DNA of 64,000 nucleotides, taken from Lineus longissimus (lineage: Eukaryota; Nemertea; Pilidiophora; Heteronemertea; Lineidae). The translations under genes were made by a program, and so were the position numbers. Below the pieces are notes generated by a model, which was not told where the DNA came from, ran no database searches, and saw only the letters and a list, made by a program, of their open reading frames with translations. Positions 13,701-28,700 of this stretch are shown here, piece by piece (position 1 is the first letter of the stretch; each line of letters starts with the position of its first letter). The stretch lies in NCBI RefSeq assembly GCF_910592395.1, contig NC_088318.1, forward strand, positions 17,050,349 to 17,114,348, given 5' to 3'.

Positions 13701-16700
13701 ACACATTCCGTTTGTTGCAAGTGGGAACATAGAGCATTACATGCACCATAACAATTCATTCCCTTCAACGTGTCAAGCCAATGCGAATGAAGAATACCCT
13801 ATCATTAGCAATCATTGCCTATTGAAGAGTATGCATGGTTCCTTTTATGGCCTCAACCATTGTGTCACTACATGTAACTCGAAGAAGAATTCTTACATCA
13901 CTGGTCATTCTAAGAATAATGACACGATTGACATCAACAGGTAACCTGATGATTTAGAGTTAATCCGTATAATCGGTCCCATTGTCATTGCTAATTGGAC
14001 CATCTTCCACTGGGTTCCTGAATGCGCTTGGCGAGCACCTGTCCGCTTGAGATGATGTCTTGAAAGCCTGAGAGGGTACGTAGCGATTCTTCACGAACAA
14101 CCTGTCCGGCTGACTTCAATTGCAAGAAAAGCGCAAAGCCAGGCAAGGAGCGACAAGCAACAATTCATTTATCATCGGTTGACTTTGGCTTGTCACCTTT
14201 AGTTCGCATGGGTCGATCCTTTTTCGCTGCCACTTTAGCAAAGGAACTGGTGCCTTCGACCACGAAATGTCCTTCTGTTGTCTTCTTGACCAAAGCGAGA
14301 TATCCAACGAAGCGTCAATCATGATCGCATATTGGGTTAAAGGAGATTGCTCGTCAATCCACGTGACTATCAGAGACACCTGCAGTGAAAATATTCAACT
14401 ACTTCGGTTTCCATATACATGTAAGGGATAGTCATTAGCATATTTCTACTACAATGTTTACTATGAGTCTAAGCACGTGGGTCACCCAGGTGGCTCCGCA
14501 AGCGAGGTAACTTGACGAGGCATGGTGTTATACTATAATAGTACCTTACGAATCCGCATGGAGCGCGTTATCGATAATGGTCGCAAATAATGTCAAAAAC
14601 ATAAAAAGTTATCGTAAATATTGTTATATTTCTGGATATTGGAGTATGTAAATGATAAGGAGACCTAAACCAATGACAGACCAGTATCCTATGAACCTTA
14701 CTAGTGATTTGGGGTTCTTGAAACTCCTTAGATTTATCAATGAAAGCTTATTCCCGCCTTAGGTTTTTACCGGGCCATTCATAGCACACCAATTTCTTAA
14801 GCGTTTTAACGAGAACTGTCCTTAAAGACTTCTGACCCTCCTACCAATTTGCAATGGTAGAGGACACAAGTGGTCTTCATCTGACCGTACCAACAAAATG
14901 GCGGCAGTCACAGACCCAATGACACCTACAATGGTTGTCGGGTTTTTCGCCATTTGCATTACAAATACAGTTCATGATATGACTCCCTAGTAGTCTTTGT
15001 CATAAAAGACCATAGCCAGGATGACCTCAACTCTCAAACCCAGACAAGATCCGCATTCAGAACCGGTGTGAGCAAGAAGATTTATTGAACATTCTTGTTT
15101 TCTGAAGAATGCACGACCTAGATGAGATGACGACCAAGGCTGATGTTGAAAATATGATTTTTTGACTCGGTGGTTCTCGTGTTAGCTCTTCAATGCGAGA
15201 CGAGGGACAGTCTGCATGATTCCGGTATAGTACGCTTTCAACATGACCCCACAACGCCATACATAATGTTCTTAATTTCAACATGAGATTGCTCCGGCAT
15301 TGGTAGATTTCGATATTTCGTCATGCATGTATGTGATTTGTAGATTGAGTGTATCAGAAAACCGGTCAGGATTTAAAATTCAATACATAAAACAAGCGAC
15401 AATACATGACACCCTGGGCAATCGAGTATCGACCCATGCAACTTCACCGAAACAACACGTGGTGTTATCAGCTGATCCATTCTTGACAAACCTCTCGCCT
15501 GTCTCGGGTTCCTCGCAGAAACGCGAGAATACCCCTCCTTTATCCAGCTGTGCCTTGTTTCAACAGCTTCTCTCGTCCTAAATGGAAATGCAGCAAGTGT
15601 TTGACAAGCTGTGCCTACTATGTTTCATCCTAGCTAGACATGCGATGCATGTGCAATCTTGTAGAAATCGTGTACAACTGGGTGCATTGTACATACAATT
15701 TCAAAAGCTCCTAGGCTAAAATTGAAATGCGTTAAGAGTGTTTGGCAAGCCCTCAGTGCATTATATTCCAACTTATCATTACAAGCATTACATGCATCGC
15801 ATGCAATCATGTAAATAGTAGTATACAGATGGGTTTCATGAAATAAGCAAAGTGCTTGAAAAATGAGAAAAAAATACAGTGTATACACGCAACCTCGTCT
15901 CCTGCCTTAAGAGTATTCTTTTTATACACTGCTGCAGCTGTCATGAATGGTCAAGTAGACTTCTGGAGACGATATTCATCTCTCCGAGGCCGACCGGTCG
16001 CAAATCGACGACACGTGTCGTGGCAATGCAACAGGTGTATTTGAGAGGTCAGCGGGAGAGCGCGTGTGCTCTGCAGGGTGAGACACTCAGCGTTTGCTAA
16101 TAATGCCTTCTTCATGTTCTTTAAATGGTAAAATATGGTCAAAGTGGTCGTGCTTTCTTCTGTATTCTAGTCACCCTTTGCGCGTGAAAATATCGCAAAA
16201 CGTACTTCCGGAGACATTGAGGGTGCCACAAAATGCTAATGGTAACCAATCCGATTGGAATAGTTGAGTAACGAAACTGCATACGAATGTATTGCTTAGA
16301 CTTCCAGGAACCGGTCATGCTACGGAGCTACCGTCTAATTCATCAGCTTGTCACCAGGTTGAATTCCACTTGTCAAGCGTGTCAATATTGTTCACAGGCA
16401 ATTCCCACCCAGCCCCGTGTGATCATCCGTATGTACGAGTTTAATTGAAACTCTCCCTGTCAAGTGGCATGTATCTTCACTTGGTTCTCCAGGTGAATTG
16501 GATGTTGAAGGGTCACTTCAGGGGCTGACGGTATCTTGAGATGGCGGGAACGCGCGCACCGCAGATGCTTGATGGTTGACGGCATGCCGGCTCGATGTGG
16601 GAACTTAACAAGAACGACCTGTTGGCAGAACTTGTTCATCACCTGCACATGTTCCAGCGGTGCCGATATGTACCATATTGCTACTGGTCATTGGACATTT

Positions 16701-19700
16701 GAATCACACGCCGATCTAGAATCAGCAGGGAGTTTTTGCAACCCCCCCCCCCGAAACCCCAATCTGAAATGCTTGCCCTGATGTAATTTACCACTTTCTG
16801 TTTGCTGGTGACTGATATCAACATATTTCAACCAGTCTGATGGAAGTTCGTGCACAAGGCAGTGCTCTTTTGATGGCCATGTTTGGCCTGGTAATACGTC
16901 AGTATCGGTTTCCATTTCAAGCGTTAATCTCTCTCCTCTTTTGTACTGTCGTAGTTTTTCATCCAAATTCTTTATCACAAAGCATCGTTGTTTCTGGTGT
17001 ATCATAACTAAAGCAGCGTCCCTTTATACTTAGCATAGCATAGCAAGACGAAACGTTTGACCTATCAAATGAATACACGTACATGTATTCCCAGGCGAGA
17101 TTCGAGGCAATATATATGTCTCATTTCATTAACATTAACTATAGCAATGCCGATACACTTTCATGAACTCTGATATCCAAGATTCTATTGGAAAGGCATC
17201 AGTTGAAAATTGTTGCTCAGAGTGACTCGTATATCGGGTATATATAATTAGGCATACTACTGGCAGTCAGTACTGAGTTGCCGTCTCCATGCCATCATTA
17301 AGCCAGTGACAAGCATCATAGATATGATAGTCAAAGAATCTCAGCATAATGCACAAGCTCTTACAAGCATACAAATCCTTCCCCTAGTCTTAGTGAAATC
17401 TGCCATCTAAATCTGATTATGAGCCTGGTAGCTGCTAAGTTAATCGGGATTTGTCAGACGCATGCCTTTCAGCCAGATCTCAGCTATCCATGGAAGTGTA
17501 GTGTGTACTAGAGTAATAAGCCTTACCGGACTCCGCGTCCTCCTAATGTCATACATTTCGTTTCAAAGGTTAGCCTTGTTGATTCCCATTCTTATTTACC
17601 GTCGGGTTCGAAATGGCTTTTTTCTCGGTTGGCTTTTTTTCCAGACGTGTACGCCATAGACGAGTTAGTGGAAATAAAAACCCACTGCGCTGGAATAATT
17701 AGTTCTCCAACTGCTCTGTAACTGTAAAAGGATAATTTTGTTGCAACACAGCAAATATTTGAAGGCGTCAATTTTTTGTAACGTAGCACAGCCCACTTTA
17801 AGGTTAGAAGACCTTTGCACTGGAAGAAGCTTTTGGAGCTTCATTTACTTGCACATAAAGTACATTTGAGGTTCCAATTTATCATCACATTGCAGATTTT
17901 TGCCCGTCGTTGGCTCTCAGTTGAAGAACCGTACAATCTCATCTCATTTCGCTTTGAATAAAAGCAAGAGGTCATTGAGACGAGCTGCGCGACAGAAGTA
18001 CACCACAGAAGACAGCCGACCGGAAATTGACAATCGGGGTTAATCGGTGTATTTCCGGCGGCGGCCATTGTTTACCAATTTGCGTCACGTGTTCGTCTTC
18101 CGCTTGGTTGGTTTTATTGCGACATGTTATGTAAATTGAACCATTGATTTTGTCCGATTTCACCCATTGACTGATCGACCAGGCTACATTCAACAGATTT
18201 ACTGTCGGCTATTTTCATCAGTATGGCGTGTCATTTGGCCATCGGATCCTCTCTGCTCAGACTGAACCAATCTGCGGAACCCCTACACCCTAACTTAAAA
18301 TTAACATCATAGTAGTGAGTCAGACTCAGTTATCAGAAATTTGCGGTTGTCGGTAACCATACCGGTCCATGATACCAGCATGAAGAAGGTCGGTCGCCCG
18401 CGTGACGATCGGTTCTTCTTTTGGTTCTCCCAATGTTGTGCCACAATTCGCAACTTTCTGGAGGTAAACCTGTTGGTCGTTGGCCCTGTGTTATCAATTA
18501 TGATATTTATTCAAGACTGAATTAATAAACCGTAAAACAGTTTCGAGTACGCGCGGACATCCTGTCCTTTCAGCAGGCCACGTGCGGGCAAAAACACGTG
18601 TTGATTTCACAGTAGCGCTGTGCGATCTTCAACACACGCACTCATGTTGATCTTTGCATTTGTTTAACCATCCATTGGCGGCTTCGCCACTTGAACCTGC
18701 GGCCATTTTGTTTCCGAGAGCAGAAAAGCAAATTGATCAATAAAGATTTCTGCGATAGATATGAACGGTAAATAACCTATTGAATTTTCAATCTATTGCT
18801 GCGCTGGACTCTTTGTTTCTCTTTGTATCACGGACATCAAAATAGGTCCGTGAAGATATAAACTTGCTCAAATTGGAGAAGAAAACGACAACAGCCTCCA
18901 GAGAAATGTTGACTAGAGATATTTCGCCCTCAATTCAGCTTCGGGTTATCAAGAACGAAAAAAGTATTCGCGTTATTGTTTCCTTTGTTGTGTTATTTTT
19001 TGTTTGAAAACGATAAACCTCTGAAAAAATGAAAAAAATGCCCTCCTTTTGTTTTCTTTATCTTGGCTTTCGTCCAAAGTTTTCCTTGACCGCTTTGCTC
19101 AGATTTAGGGTTGGAAGAAGACCAGTCAGTGGAGTATGGAGTCAGACAGTGCCAGGAGATGGGAAGGATCATTCACAGACTCATCAACGACGGTAAGAAG
19201 CCATCACTGATCGATGTCGGCCCTCTGAAAAGCGATGTTGACAAAATCTTCGAGCTAATCCTCTTATTGGAATTCCATTTATGTTGTATCCGCTCTTACA
19301 TGTAGTCGAATATGTTCAACGACGGCCTTCAACTCTCAGTGACAGTAACCTTAGCAATGCTTTGAAATCTCCAGCTGTGGTGTATTTCCTGATCTTCTAT
19401 GTAAACCTATCTTTCCCCAAATGAAATCTACTGCCGGCTTTCACGGAACCGATGAATGATCATACGCTCCCCGAATTGAAATTGATCAATTTTGACTTGC
19501 GATATTTCATTCATCAGTTTGTCAGAAATCATTCGCATGAGAAACAGATTGATACAGATCGGGGAGGATGTTTATGAAAACGCGTACAGTAACTTGCATC
19601 AGATAAAGTCTTGGATAATTCATCAACTGATGAGGAGTCATTTTATAGAAGCGTTAATCGTGAGTCTTGCACTGAGGTGAACGATTTACCCCTAATCTAT

Positions 19701-22700
19701 TGTACACAACACAACAGAATACGTGTCAAAATCGGAAAATTTTCCGTCAAGAATCGATTCTTTCACAACCTTTGGTCATCTATTTTCAGGCCACACCTTT
19801 CTATCAGCTGAAGTAGTCAATCACAGATTAGAGCCGGGCATTTGGTAAGTTTTGTAAAAAAATAAAAAAACAGCGTTGATATCATATTCTTAGTAAGTTT
19901 TCTCAAGGTAGAGATACCTCTCCACTCTTGTTTTTCTCACAAACTTCTTAGCAATATATGTAATGCTGTCTAGTTCCTTTCATGATATATTGTTAATTTG
20001 TCACTAGTGGATTCTGGACTGAAATATAAGTAGCTTAGATTCTTGACTCTGTGGTTGTTGCCTGACCATAATTCGGAATACCTTGCTGTCTATTATTCGT
20101 CATACCACATGTACGCTGTAACGTGCATCTGTAAAGCAATGTCTAGCCATGGCCTGTGTACCCATCATCAACAAACCCACCTCCCAAGAGGGAGATCACT
20201 TCTCGTCGCGTGACACATTACAGCGTCTCTACGTGACAGTTCGTGATTTATCCACTGACATCTTTCACGTTAATCTGAGGCTTATGTTTATATATGTAGT
20301 TTCAATTGATCCCTGGGTCTTATGTGTATTCATGCATTGGATTATGTAGTCTTCAATCAGTGTGAAAGCATCTCGAGTTCAACAAGGACATGAAATCGAC
20401 AACTTGACGAAACTCTCATCCTTGACCTCAGACACGAAATATACTATCATGGCCGTTGGTTGTGCAATATTATTATCATATTGAATCTTGTGTTATTCAT
20501 TTGGTAAGACTATATAAAGGTATTTCAGATCGGATCATAACAATCCTAGGTTTATTATGCCCATGTTTATCATTTCTGTCATGCTTGAATTGGTTTGGTG
20601 TACACATCAAACACAATGCCTTGATCAGTTGACTCCAAATATGCACACTTGCTTTTGTATTCGACTACCTCGAAATACCATCCCTATTCGGAATATTAAT
20701 ATCATATCACAAAGATACAATTTAACGAGAAAACTTTGTCATCCGTCACAATAGAGCAATGTTAAGCCTATCGTTGACCTCCTAGAGATTGGTTCACCTT
20801 TTCACAAGACACGCCAGGACAATGATGATATATCTCGAGTGTCTGTCAGCTTTAACAAACCTTCAATAGAGGGAACAATACGCTAAAAACCTTTAAGTAC
20901 TGCAATGACCTATATCAAAATCATCCGTTCAAGACTTCTTAAAGGTGCATTTTGGTTTGCTGACCATGGACTTGTGGAACAACTACGTAAGTTGACCTTC
21001 TCACCACTGGGAATGACATTTGCCTTGTACGGCCCAAACAGTCCTTAGAGCTGATGCTGCTCTCCCCCATCGCGTGCCCCACAAAGCATGCGAGTGCGAC
21101 TCCATTGACATGCCAGCTGCCGCCTTATCTATCCGGCACAATCGTATTTGCATATTTCACATGGCTTATCAATAAACCTTCTAAGCCTGTGTAGAGTCTG
21201 ACAGTAACATATGGCGACTATGCAAATCGATTCCGTCTGATAGGCCTGCGTATATCCCGGGCGTATATCAAGCATTATCATGCATATGAAAAGTGGGGCA
21301 GTATGCGGGACCTGCAGTGTAGTTGAAATAAAATGGCGGTATCTGCAAAGCATAAGGGCCTGCTGGTTGTTGCGAAGTATCAGAATGTAACCTCCAAATC
21401 CCCTATCTCCATCTCAGTAGATGGAAACATTTGGTTTGCTTTCGGATCGACCAGCCAACCCGCTGAAAGATGGCCGATTAGAATAACCAAGGAACCAATC
21501 CGAACTCGTCGCCACATAGCGTGTTTCCATTGGTTGATGGGATTTTCCCTCTGCAAATTGGCAGTCCTGGTTGTTTGATCAGAGAACCCGAATTGCGTTG
21601 AATTGGAATGAGACTCGTTTCACCACAGCAAACGCGCCGTTTTCCATGTTTCGACAGACGATACATAAAGATAAATAGTAATGTCGACACGGAAGCTTCC
21701 GTGGAAAGACCAGACGACTTGTCTTATTGCCCCCGTACTCTCAAAACTAATATCCCTCCACAATAAACAAATATTCAGCCAATATCATTGAACGGAAATT
21801 GCCATCGTCAAATGCCAAATGGCTACCTAATGCTAAAGTCAACGACGGTGTACAGCTATTAATATTCATGTATCCTCTATCAGGTCTTTATGGTCCAGCG
21901 CCGTCAACGCTGTCGTGGTCTTTCTTGCCAAGAAATACCAACCAGCTTGCAACTTCATTCGTTGGTGTGTTGGAAAGGTGCTTTTCGTGGACTGGTTTTC
22001 TTTATCCTCAATATGACCAAAGTAAATTACAGACACACGCTGATCGAATTGGAGAGGGCAACAACTTTACAAAATGTACCGTTAGCCTCTCCCCATCCTA
22101 CTTGTTGCAACTGTATGCATTGATGTTGTAGACTATGATTGAATTAATCGAGACAACTCTGGTGATGAATCAATGAGGACAAAATTCAATTAATAGTCCT
22201 CGATGGCTGTGATTTTATTAGCTATTACGCGCCTTGGTTGGCCTCGGGCCCCCGGGGTGTGAAGCTGTGGTCAACCCAATGAACTGTCAGGGAACGGGAA
22301 CCATGAGGAATATGATACACACTGTAGTATAAGATCGCGATGAAGGATACCCCGTAGTCACATCGGTTTACATGCCCCAAAGAGATTTGTCTGAATACAG
22401 CGTCCTTATGGGTCTTTTTTATCACGGACACGAGATTACAGTGATTAAGTGTCCGTGTATAGAATACACATTAATAACATTGATTACCAACCTACCTGTT
22501 GGAGAATATTAATGAATTTACAATAATAATATTTGCATCTCCTGACTGGGCTGATGAAGTGCTTTTCATTATCTAGTCTACTCATGTTCCCCGCGAGGAT
22601 CGCGCAGAAACCATTAATAAAGAGAAGCAATATTGCTGGCTTTAATGGCCGTGGTGTCATTTGGCTGGGACGATTGGTTATAAATCTCAGGAAAGTCTCG

Positions 22701-25700
22701 GGCGATCTAGTAGTGCGTTATGCAAAAAATCGTTTAACTATACAGGAATATCAACATTTCAAAGGTATTCATAGACATAGCGAAAGTCTCTACTGTCCTT
22801 ATTTCTTGCAACCAATGTCAGAGTCCGCTGGAAGTTTCTGACATCAGACGGTCTCGTCCTTCTCCGCCTTCCACGGACCCCCCTCGCCGACATCTCGTCT
22901 TTTCCCTGAAGACGCTACTCAGTTAAAGACACTGCTTGGAAGAGACGAGCCTCAAATTGCCGTCATAATGGTAACTGCTGAGCTAATGAGCGCAGTTCTG
23001 AAGAGAATCGTCGGTTGATCAGGTATCCGGCAGCTAACCCAGAGGGGAATTCTCTTCGGTGTCATGCCATTATAACTGTCTTGAAAAGGTCAGACTCAGA
23101 GCAAAATGCTTTTATCTATCCATCTATCTTATTCTGTGGTAAAATATGTACATAGTATAATCACAGATGTGTGCTTTATATCCGTGTGGTATAATGAATT
23201 GTCCTTTCAGATAAATTTCTTGGCTCCCCCAGCTTAGTTAAATCATCTTTCCGACGTTAAAGCCCCACCATAATGCAGCTTTATCTGTATGTTCTCTAAT
23301 TGAGCTTGGCAAAGCGTATGGCTGCATCTGACGGCATCATTGGGTATAACAGAGATAGTCATGGACAATATAAAATATGGTAAAATATATGGCAATAAGG
23401 CCAGTCGTTGGGTTCCCAGCTTTTAGACGGTCGATGCTGGAATACACGCTCAATATTCAGCCACGACAACCTTTTCTTTCTCGTCGAAATTGTAACATCA
23501 GACTTCCTCTAGCTTCGTTCTTCGCCTCACTGTATCAATATGTCATGGACAACAGTCTTCCCGTCGTGCCTTCAGTGGATGATAAAACGACATTATGTCC
23601 CATCGTGCCAACACGAAGCTAGTGATTTCCTCCAACGAGCTTGCCACGTTAGCGCCATTAGGAGGCGGAAGGGGCAGTCATGAGTAATCATCGCCCAAAT
23701 ATGATTAGGACCTCTCTCCCTGGACACCAAACACTGGTTTGCCTTTCCTTCACCAATCAAATCAGACCCTCGCGTGTTTGTACGCGTGGATTGTTGAATG
23801 GAAGTGTTCAGCATGCCGATGATGGCGCAATTCAATCTTCATTCCATCGCCGAATGTGAGGCCAAGTATCAAGTGTCAAAACCTATTGGCATGACATTTC
23901 GGAGGGAATTTCTCGATGATTAGGTTCATCTTCTTCTACCACTACCATTGGTGGTGCACAAGATAGCAATGGCCGATATTGACGAGACCATTCTTTGGAA
24001 AGCTCTTGACGAGGACTCTTTGATGTTAATGTTGGTAAAACTACATGTATGGCCATGATCATTCCTTTGAAAGCTCTCGGATCAGAAATTGTTGATGGTA
24101 CCATTTGTAAACCTGATTCTACTCTTGTGAGAGGCCTTGTGATGAGTAATTTATGAAGGCACAATTCCTGTCCAAATCTTCTCACTCGTTACCCTTCTAA
24201 AGTAAGTCTTAACATCTTGTGATCTCTTTTTCTTTGCAGCAACCGATCGGACATCGTTGATGAGGATTGTGTGATCAGAGCCCGAGGTCTTCCGTGGCAG
24301 TCATCAGACCAGGACATTGCCAAGTTCTTCAAGGGACTCAACATCGCAAAGTAAGTCAGGTTTTTATTATGCAGCGCACGTTTGCCTCAAAGTGCTTTTC
24401 CATAATTGGCTTACCTGTAGCTATATCTAACTAAATTCACCATCACCGCGAAAATTCTCGCCGATCTTCAATTGCTTGCGGTAGTTTTGACAACCGATTT
24501 GATCAGTCAAATTCAAGCTGGACTTCCGTCCCCAGACAAAAGAAAAGATCGAGATCTAGAATAACAATGGCTTGAATTATTGCAGAATTCATTTCTGGGA
24601 GAAATCGATCAGATAACCGCAGGTGGTGCGCATGCGCGAAGCTGAACTGGACGACAATTAGAATGCAGAATATGGTCGTATGGAGCCCAGTATTGTGGGG
24701 CTTTCAACATTATACACCTTCGTGTCACGAACCTGCTCATAAACACGTCCCGATAACACTCGAATTTAACCCTAGATATGGAGTGTGAAAATTTGCAATT
24801 CTGATAATATGCCGTCATTTGCATCCCTTATCTGGTGCTATTTACATTTTTCTCGTACTGTAAACGAACAGGTGTCTTTAATAGATCGAATTTGCATGGA
24901 TATATCTCTCTCATTTTAAACAGTTCAAACGCACGCCCGCATCTGCTTTGGGCCCATAAATATTTTCAGTGCTGGAGAATATGTTAATTGAAATAAGAAT
25001 TCCGTATTCGCCCGTATTTAATTATACGACTTCTATTTGGATAAATATTGATGACGTGTACAATAAACAGTTTGATAGACTCCATAATTAACACATTATC
25101 ACCCTCATCAACATGTTCAGTCTCTAAATTCTTTCATTCTAATTGAATTATCATACGATTCACATATTGAATGCGTCATCGAATTCTGTTTACCACTCGT
25201 TGTTGTAATTTTGAATTTGAATTGGTATCAACTTTCCCCAGTTTGGCTGATGATGGATGGAGAGCTTTGGAATGAGGGTCACGCGCTTTATTGCGAGCCT
25301 GCCTCAGTAGTTTTCCAAATGTCATTTATTCAGAGTGGGATAGACAGAAGTTATCTGAATGATTTTTTTCCCCGAGGCTCATAAGAATGGTTTCACGGAT
25401 GTGATATTTTATTGGCATTTGATATGACACACTATGGGTGGAACTGAGACTAAGAATATTGCATTACAACGCGTGTGAATTTCCCTTTGTACGAATGCTG
25501 CCTCCATCAACAAAACGTGGAACTATCCAGATCCTTCTGATCATCTCAATATAGACAAAGCTTATCTGAAAGCATTCTACATTTCTCAGTGCAAACTCAA
25601 AATAATGTACAGCAAAATGCACTACGCTTAACTTGAAACTGATTTGTTGGCACACCTGTTGCACAAGTGGTTGCCATTGATCGATATCCCGAGTCATCTA

Positions 25701-28700
25701 CATTTTATCAATAAACCTCTGACTCAAGTTCTCCATATGGACCAAGCTGTGCATACACTTCGACCATAAAATCCAATATAAGTCATTTTTATTAGACGCG
25801 TGTGTCCCTTTGTTTCTAAATCCGACAGAAAGCCAGCAATATAAAAGGAAGCCATCTTTTAATTGGACTATGTAAAGGTTAGTTATCGATCCGGGGGAAT
25901 GGCCTGACAAATCTGTAGCAAGAGATTTATAGGGTTGGGCAAGGTTATATAAGTCATCTTGTGTCCTAATAATCTTTCCACAGAATAATCGCTGAATATA
26001 CAGATAGCGGTTTTCGTTTTTAGAAATAAAATATTCTTTGGGCCCAATCGACGTTTTCCCGAGGGAACGATGTATTCTTTTTCGAAAGAATTTCGAGCCT
26101 AATCGCGGAAATCGCCTGCCTTCGGATATCCTACATGCTTTAAAAAACGGATGCTGGATTCTTACTCCATAAACAACTAGCGCCAGCTTAGGAAAAGTGA
26201 CAAGATCATTTCACTATCGAAAGCAACAGCCTTTTTCCCATAAGACCTGGCAATAGCATGATTATGGCAACATGACCTATCACGATTTTTCAAGCAGAGG
26301 CTGAAGAAGATACAGTGTGGTCATGCGAGGCTTCCATATTATGGTGATATAGGAGTAACCGTTATATCACATTATCATTCAGTGTTCATGCAACCAATCA
26401 GCGGAAATCTTCTTCTATGGCCTCTGTTTATGATCACAATCGCACGGGAAACCGGTCACTGACTTGTTGCGGAGAAAAAAGATGTAGAGACGCCTGTGCG
26501 AGTGAAAAAACACATCATTTGATTTGTGACGAAAATCACATCATTCCATATATAAATGTTGTTGGTTATAATGTAAACGCTCTGTGTCTGAGCAAACACG
26601 AAATTAGAGCGAATTTGAATTGCTGGTTGATGATGTGAAAACACTCACCATTGGAGAAAGAGTTGTTCAGTATAGGTAAACCCACATATTTGTTTTCCAG
26701 AGGTGGTGTAGCTCTGTGTCTGAGCAAACAAGGCAGGCGTAATGGAGAGGCACTTATCAGGTTCGACTCCAAGGAGCACCGTGACCTTGCCCTTAGGAAA
26801 CACAAGCATCATCTCAAGCAGAGATACATTGAGGTGTACAAGGCTGCTGGAAAGGACTTCGTCAACGTGGCTGGAGGTATGTACCTTCTTCTTCCTCTCC
26901 TCCCTTCCTCCTTATTTGACTGGTGCGCGACAACAGCAACAACTATTTTTGTAGACGTGGCGAATCGGCTGAAGCACACCTTTTCTGATGTTATTGTTTT
27001 CCGTTCACAGGAAACAACTCTGAAGCCCAAGCATTTCTATCCCGGAACAACTGCCATGATCAGACAATTGTACGCATGCGCGGACTTCCATACACTGCCA
27101 CAGCAGAACAAGTGGTAGGTTGATCATTTTTAAACGTTTTCTAAAAATCGATTACATTTACGTTTGGAGTGAAACAATGTTATTTATTCAGTTTCCAGAT
27201 TAATTTATGTGGATGACAACATTACTTCATTCACTTTCTTTTAAGATTCCATCTGAATTATACCTTCATTCTTTAAATTGGGAATAGCGGTCTGAGAGAG
27301 AACAACATTATGATTCGGTTCAGTTGACTGAAGTTCGCTCATAGCTTGCATGTTTTGCTACGATTCGGGGATCTGGGTAAAAATGACCCTCTAAAAGACG
27401 AACCAAAGTTTGTTTTAATCCTTTGAAACCAGTACCACAATGAGAAAGCTATGAATTAGGAATAAAAATGAGAGAGCTATATCCATAAAGAAGATACTTC
27501 TTTACAGATGGTTAAGATTGGTTCAGGTCATGCAGGCGTGATCCATGACTACAAAATAGCAAATCAAGTATTAGCAACAAATACCAGTTGTTCGTCTCCT
27601 TGTCAACCTCAATTCCTCTTCAAACAAACAAAAAAATCGATAAGGTGGCTTTTGGAATAAGGATGAAAGGCCAACGAAATTCTTAAACTTGATCTTAAAT
27701 TCCCATTGCCATTTAACTATCAGCTTTGCATGAGCGTATCTTTAAGTTTCCCGAGTTGAAGAAGTCCAATATTATTTAACGTTATCATCGGATTCAGTTG
27801 GCAATTTGTTGTGTTGAGTCTGCAAATCCAGCACATCACGTGATGGAAGAGAAAGTGTGTGAGAGAGAGAGTGGTGTTGTTAGCAGTTACAGTCAGTGTA
27901 TAGGAGTCAGCATTCAGCGGGTTTATGGGCGGGTCAGGGTCCTGGAGTTCAAAAGTAACTGGGTGCACTTGGGTGGACTTCAATTCAAGGTGCAAAATTC
28001 AGGTTAAAGCTGTTTGCCTCACGGCTATGCTGTTATTTCAGCCAGGGCATTATTTTCTGGAACATGAAAGTAATCTGAAAGACGGGTAAGTGACAGAGTG
28101 TGGGAGGGGACCTTTCCAATACTTGGTAATAGAAGGCGCTCATTATCTCATCAGAGTCGGCTCATCCTCGTGCCTGGGGTGTCTTGAACATGTGTCATAC
28201 ACAAAGGAGGTCCCAAAACGCGGTCAGGTCGAGTTTAACTCAACCTTACCTTGTCGCTCTTGCGTATACCACGTGCTTGACTTACTCACTTCAGATACGA
28301 GGTGGAGTTGACTCAAGTAGATAATCGAACGACCAGTTTACAGGGTATGGTCTAGGATGGTGTTCAGCGTTCCGTATATCACATAACAGCTAATTTTGGC
28401 AAATTGGTTTTTCTCCTCTTAAGGTTTGCGTCAGTTTGCCCCTATTAACCGCACCTTAAATAGCATATAGCCTGCTATAGTGTTGTTTCAATGTTAGAGA
28501 GAAAAAGGGAAGAGACAGGTTTTGGTCCTTCAGTGTATAGTTTCATCATATTAATCCATTCCATATTATATCTCTACGTTTTTCTCTATGGTTGAAGTTT
28601 TGTGTACACAACTATATACCACTCTACTGCTGCTATACTCATGTACTAAAGGACTATTATGTTTCATATCACGGTCTTTGCTTTTTTGACATTTACACTC

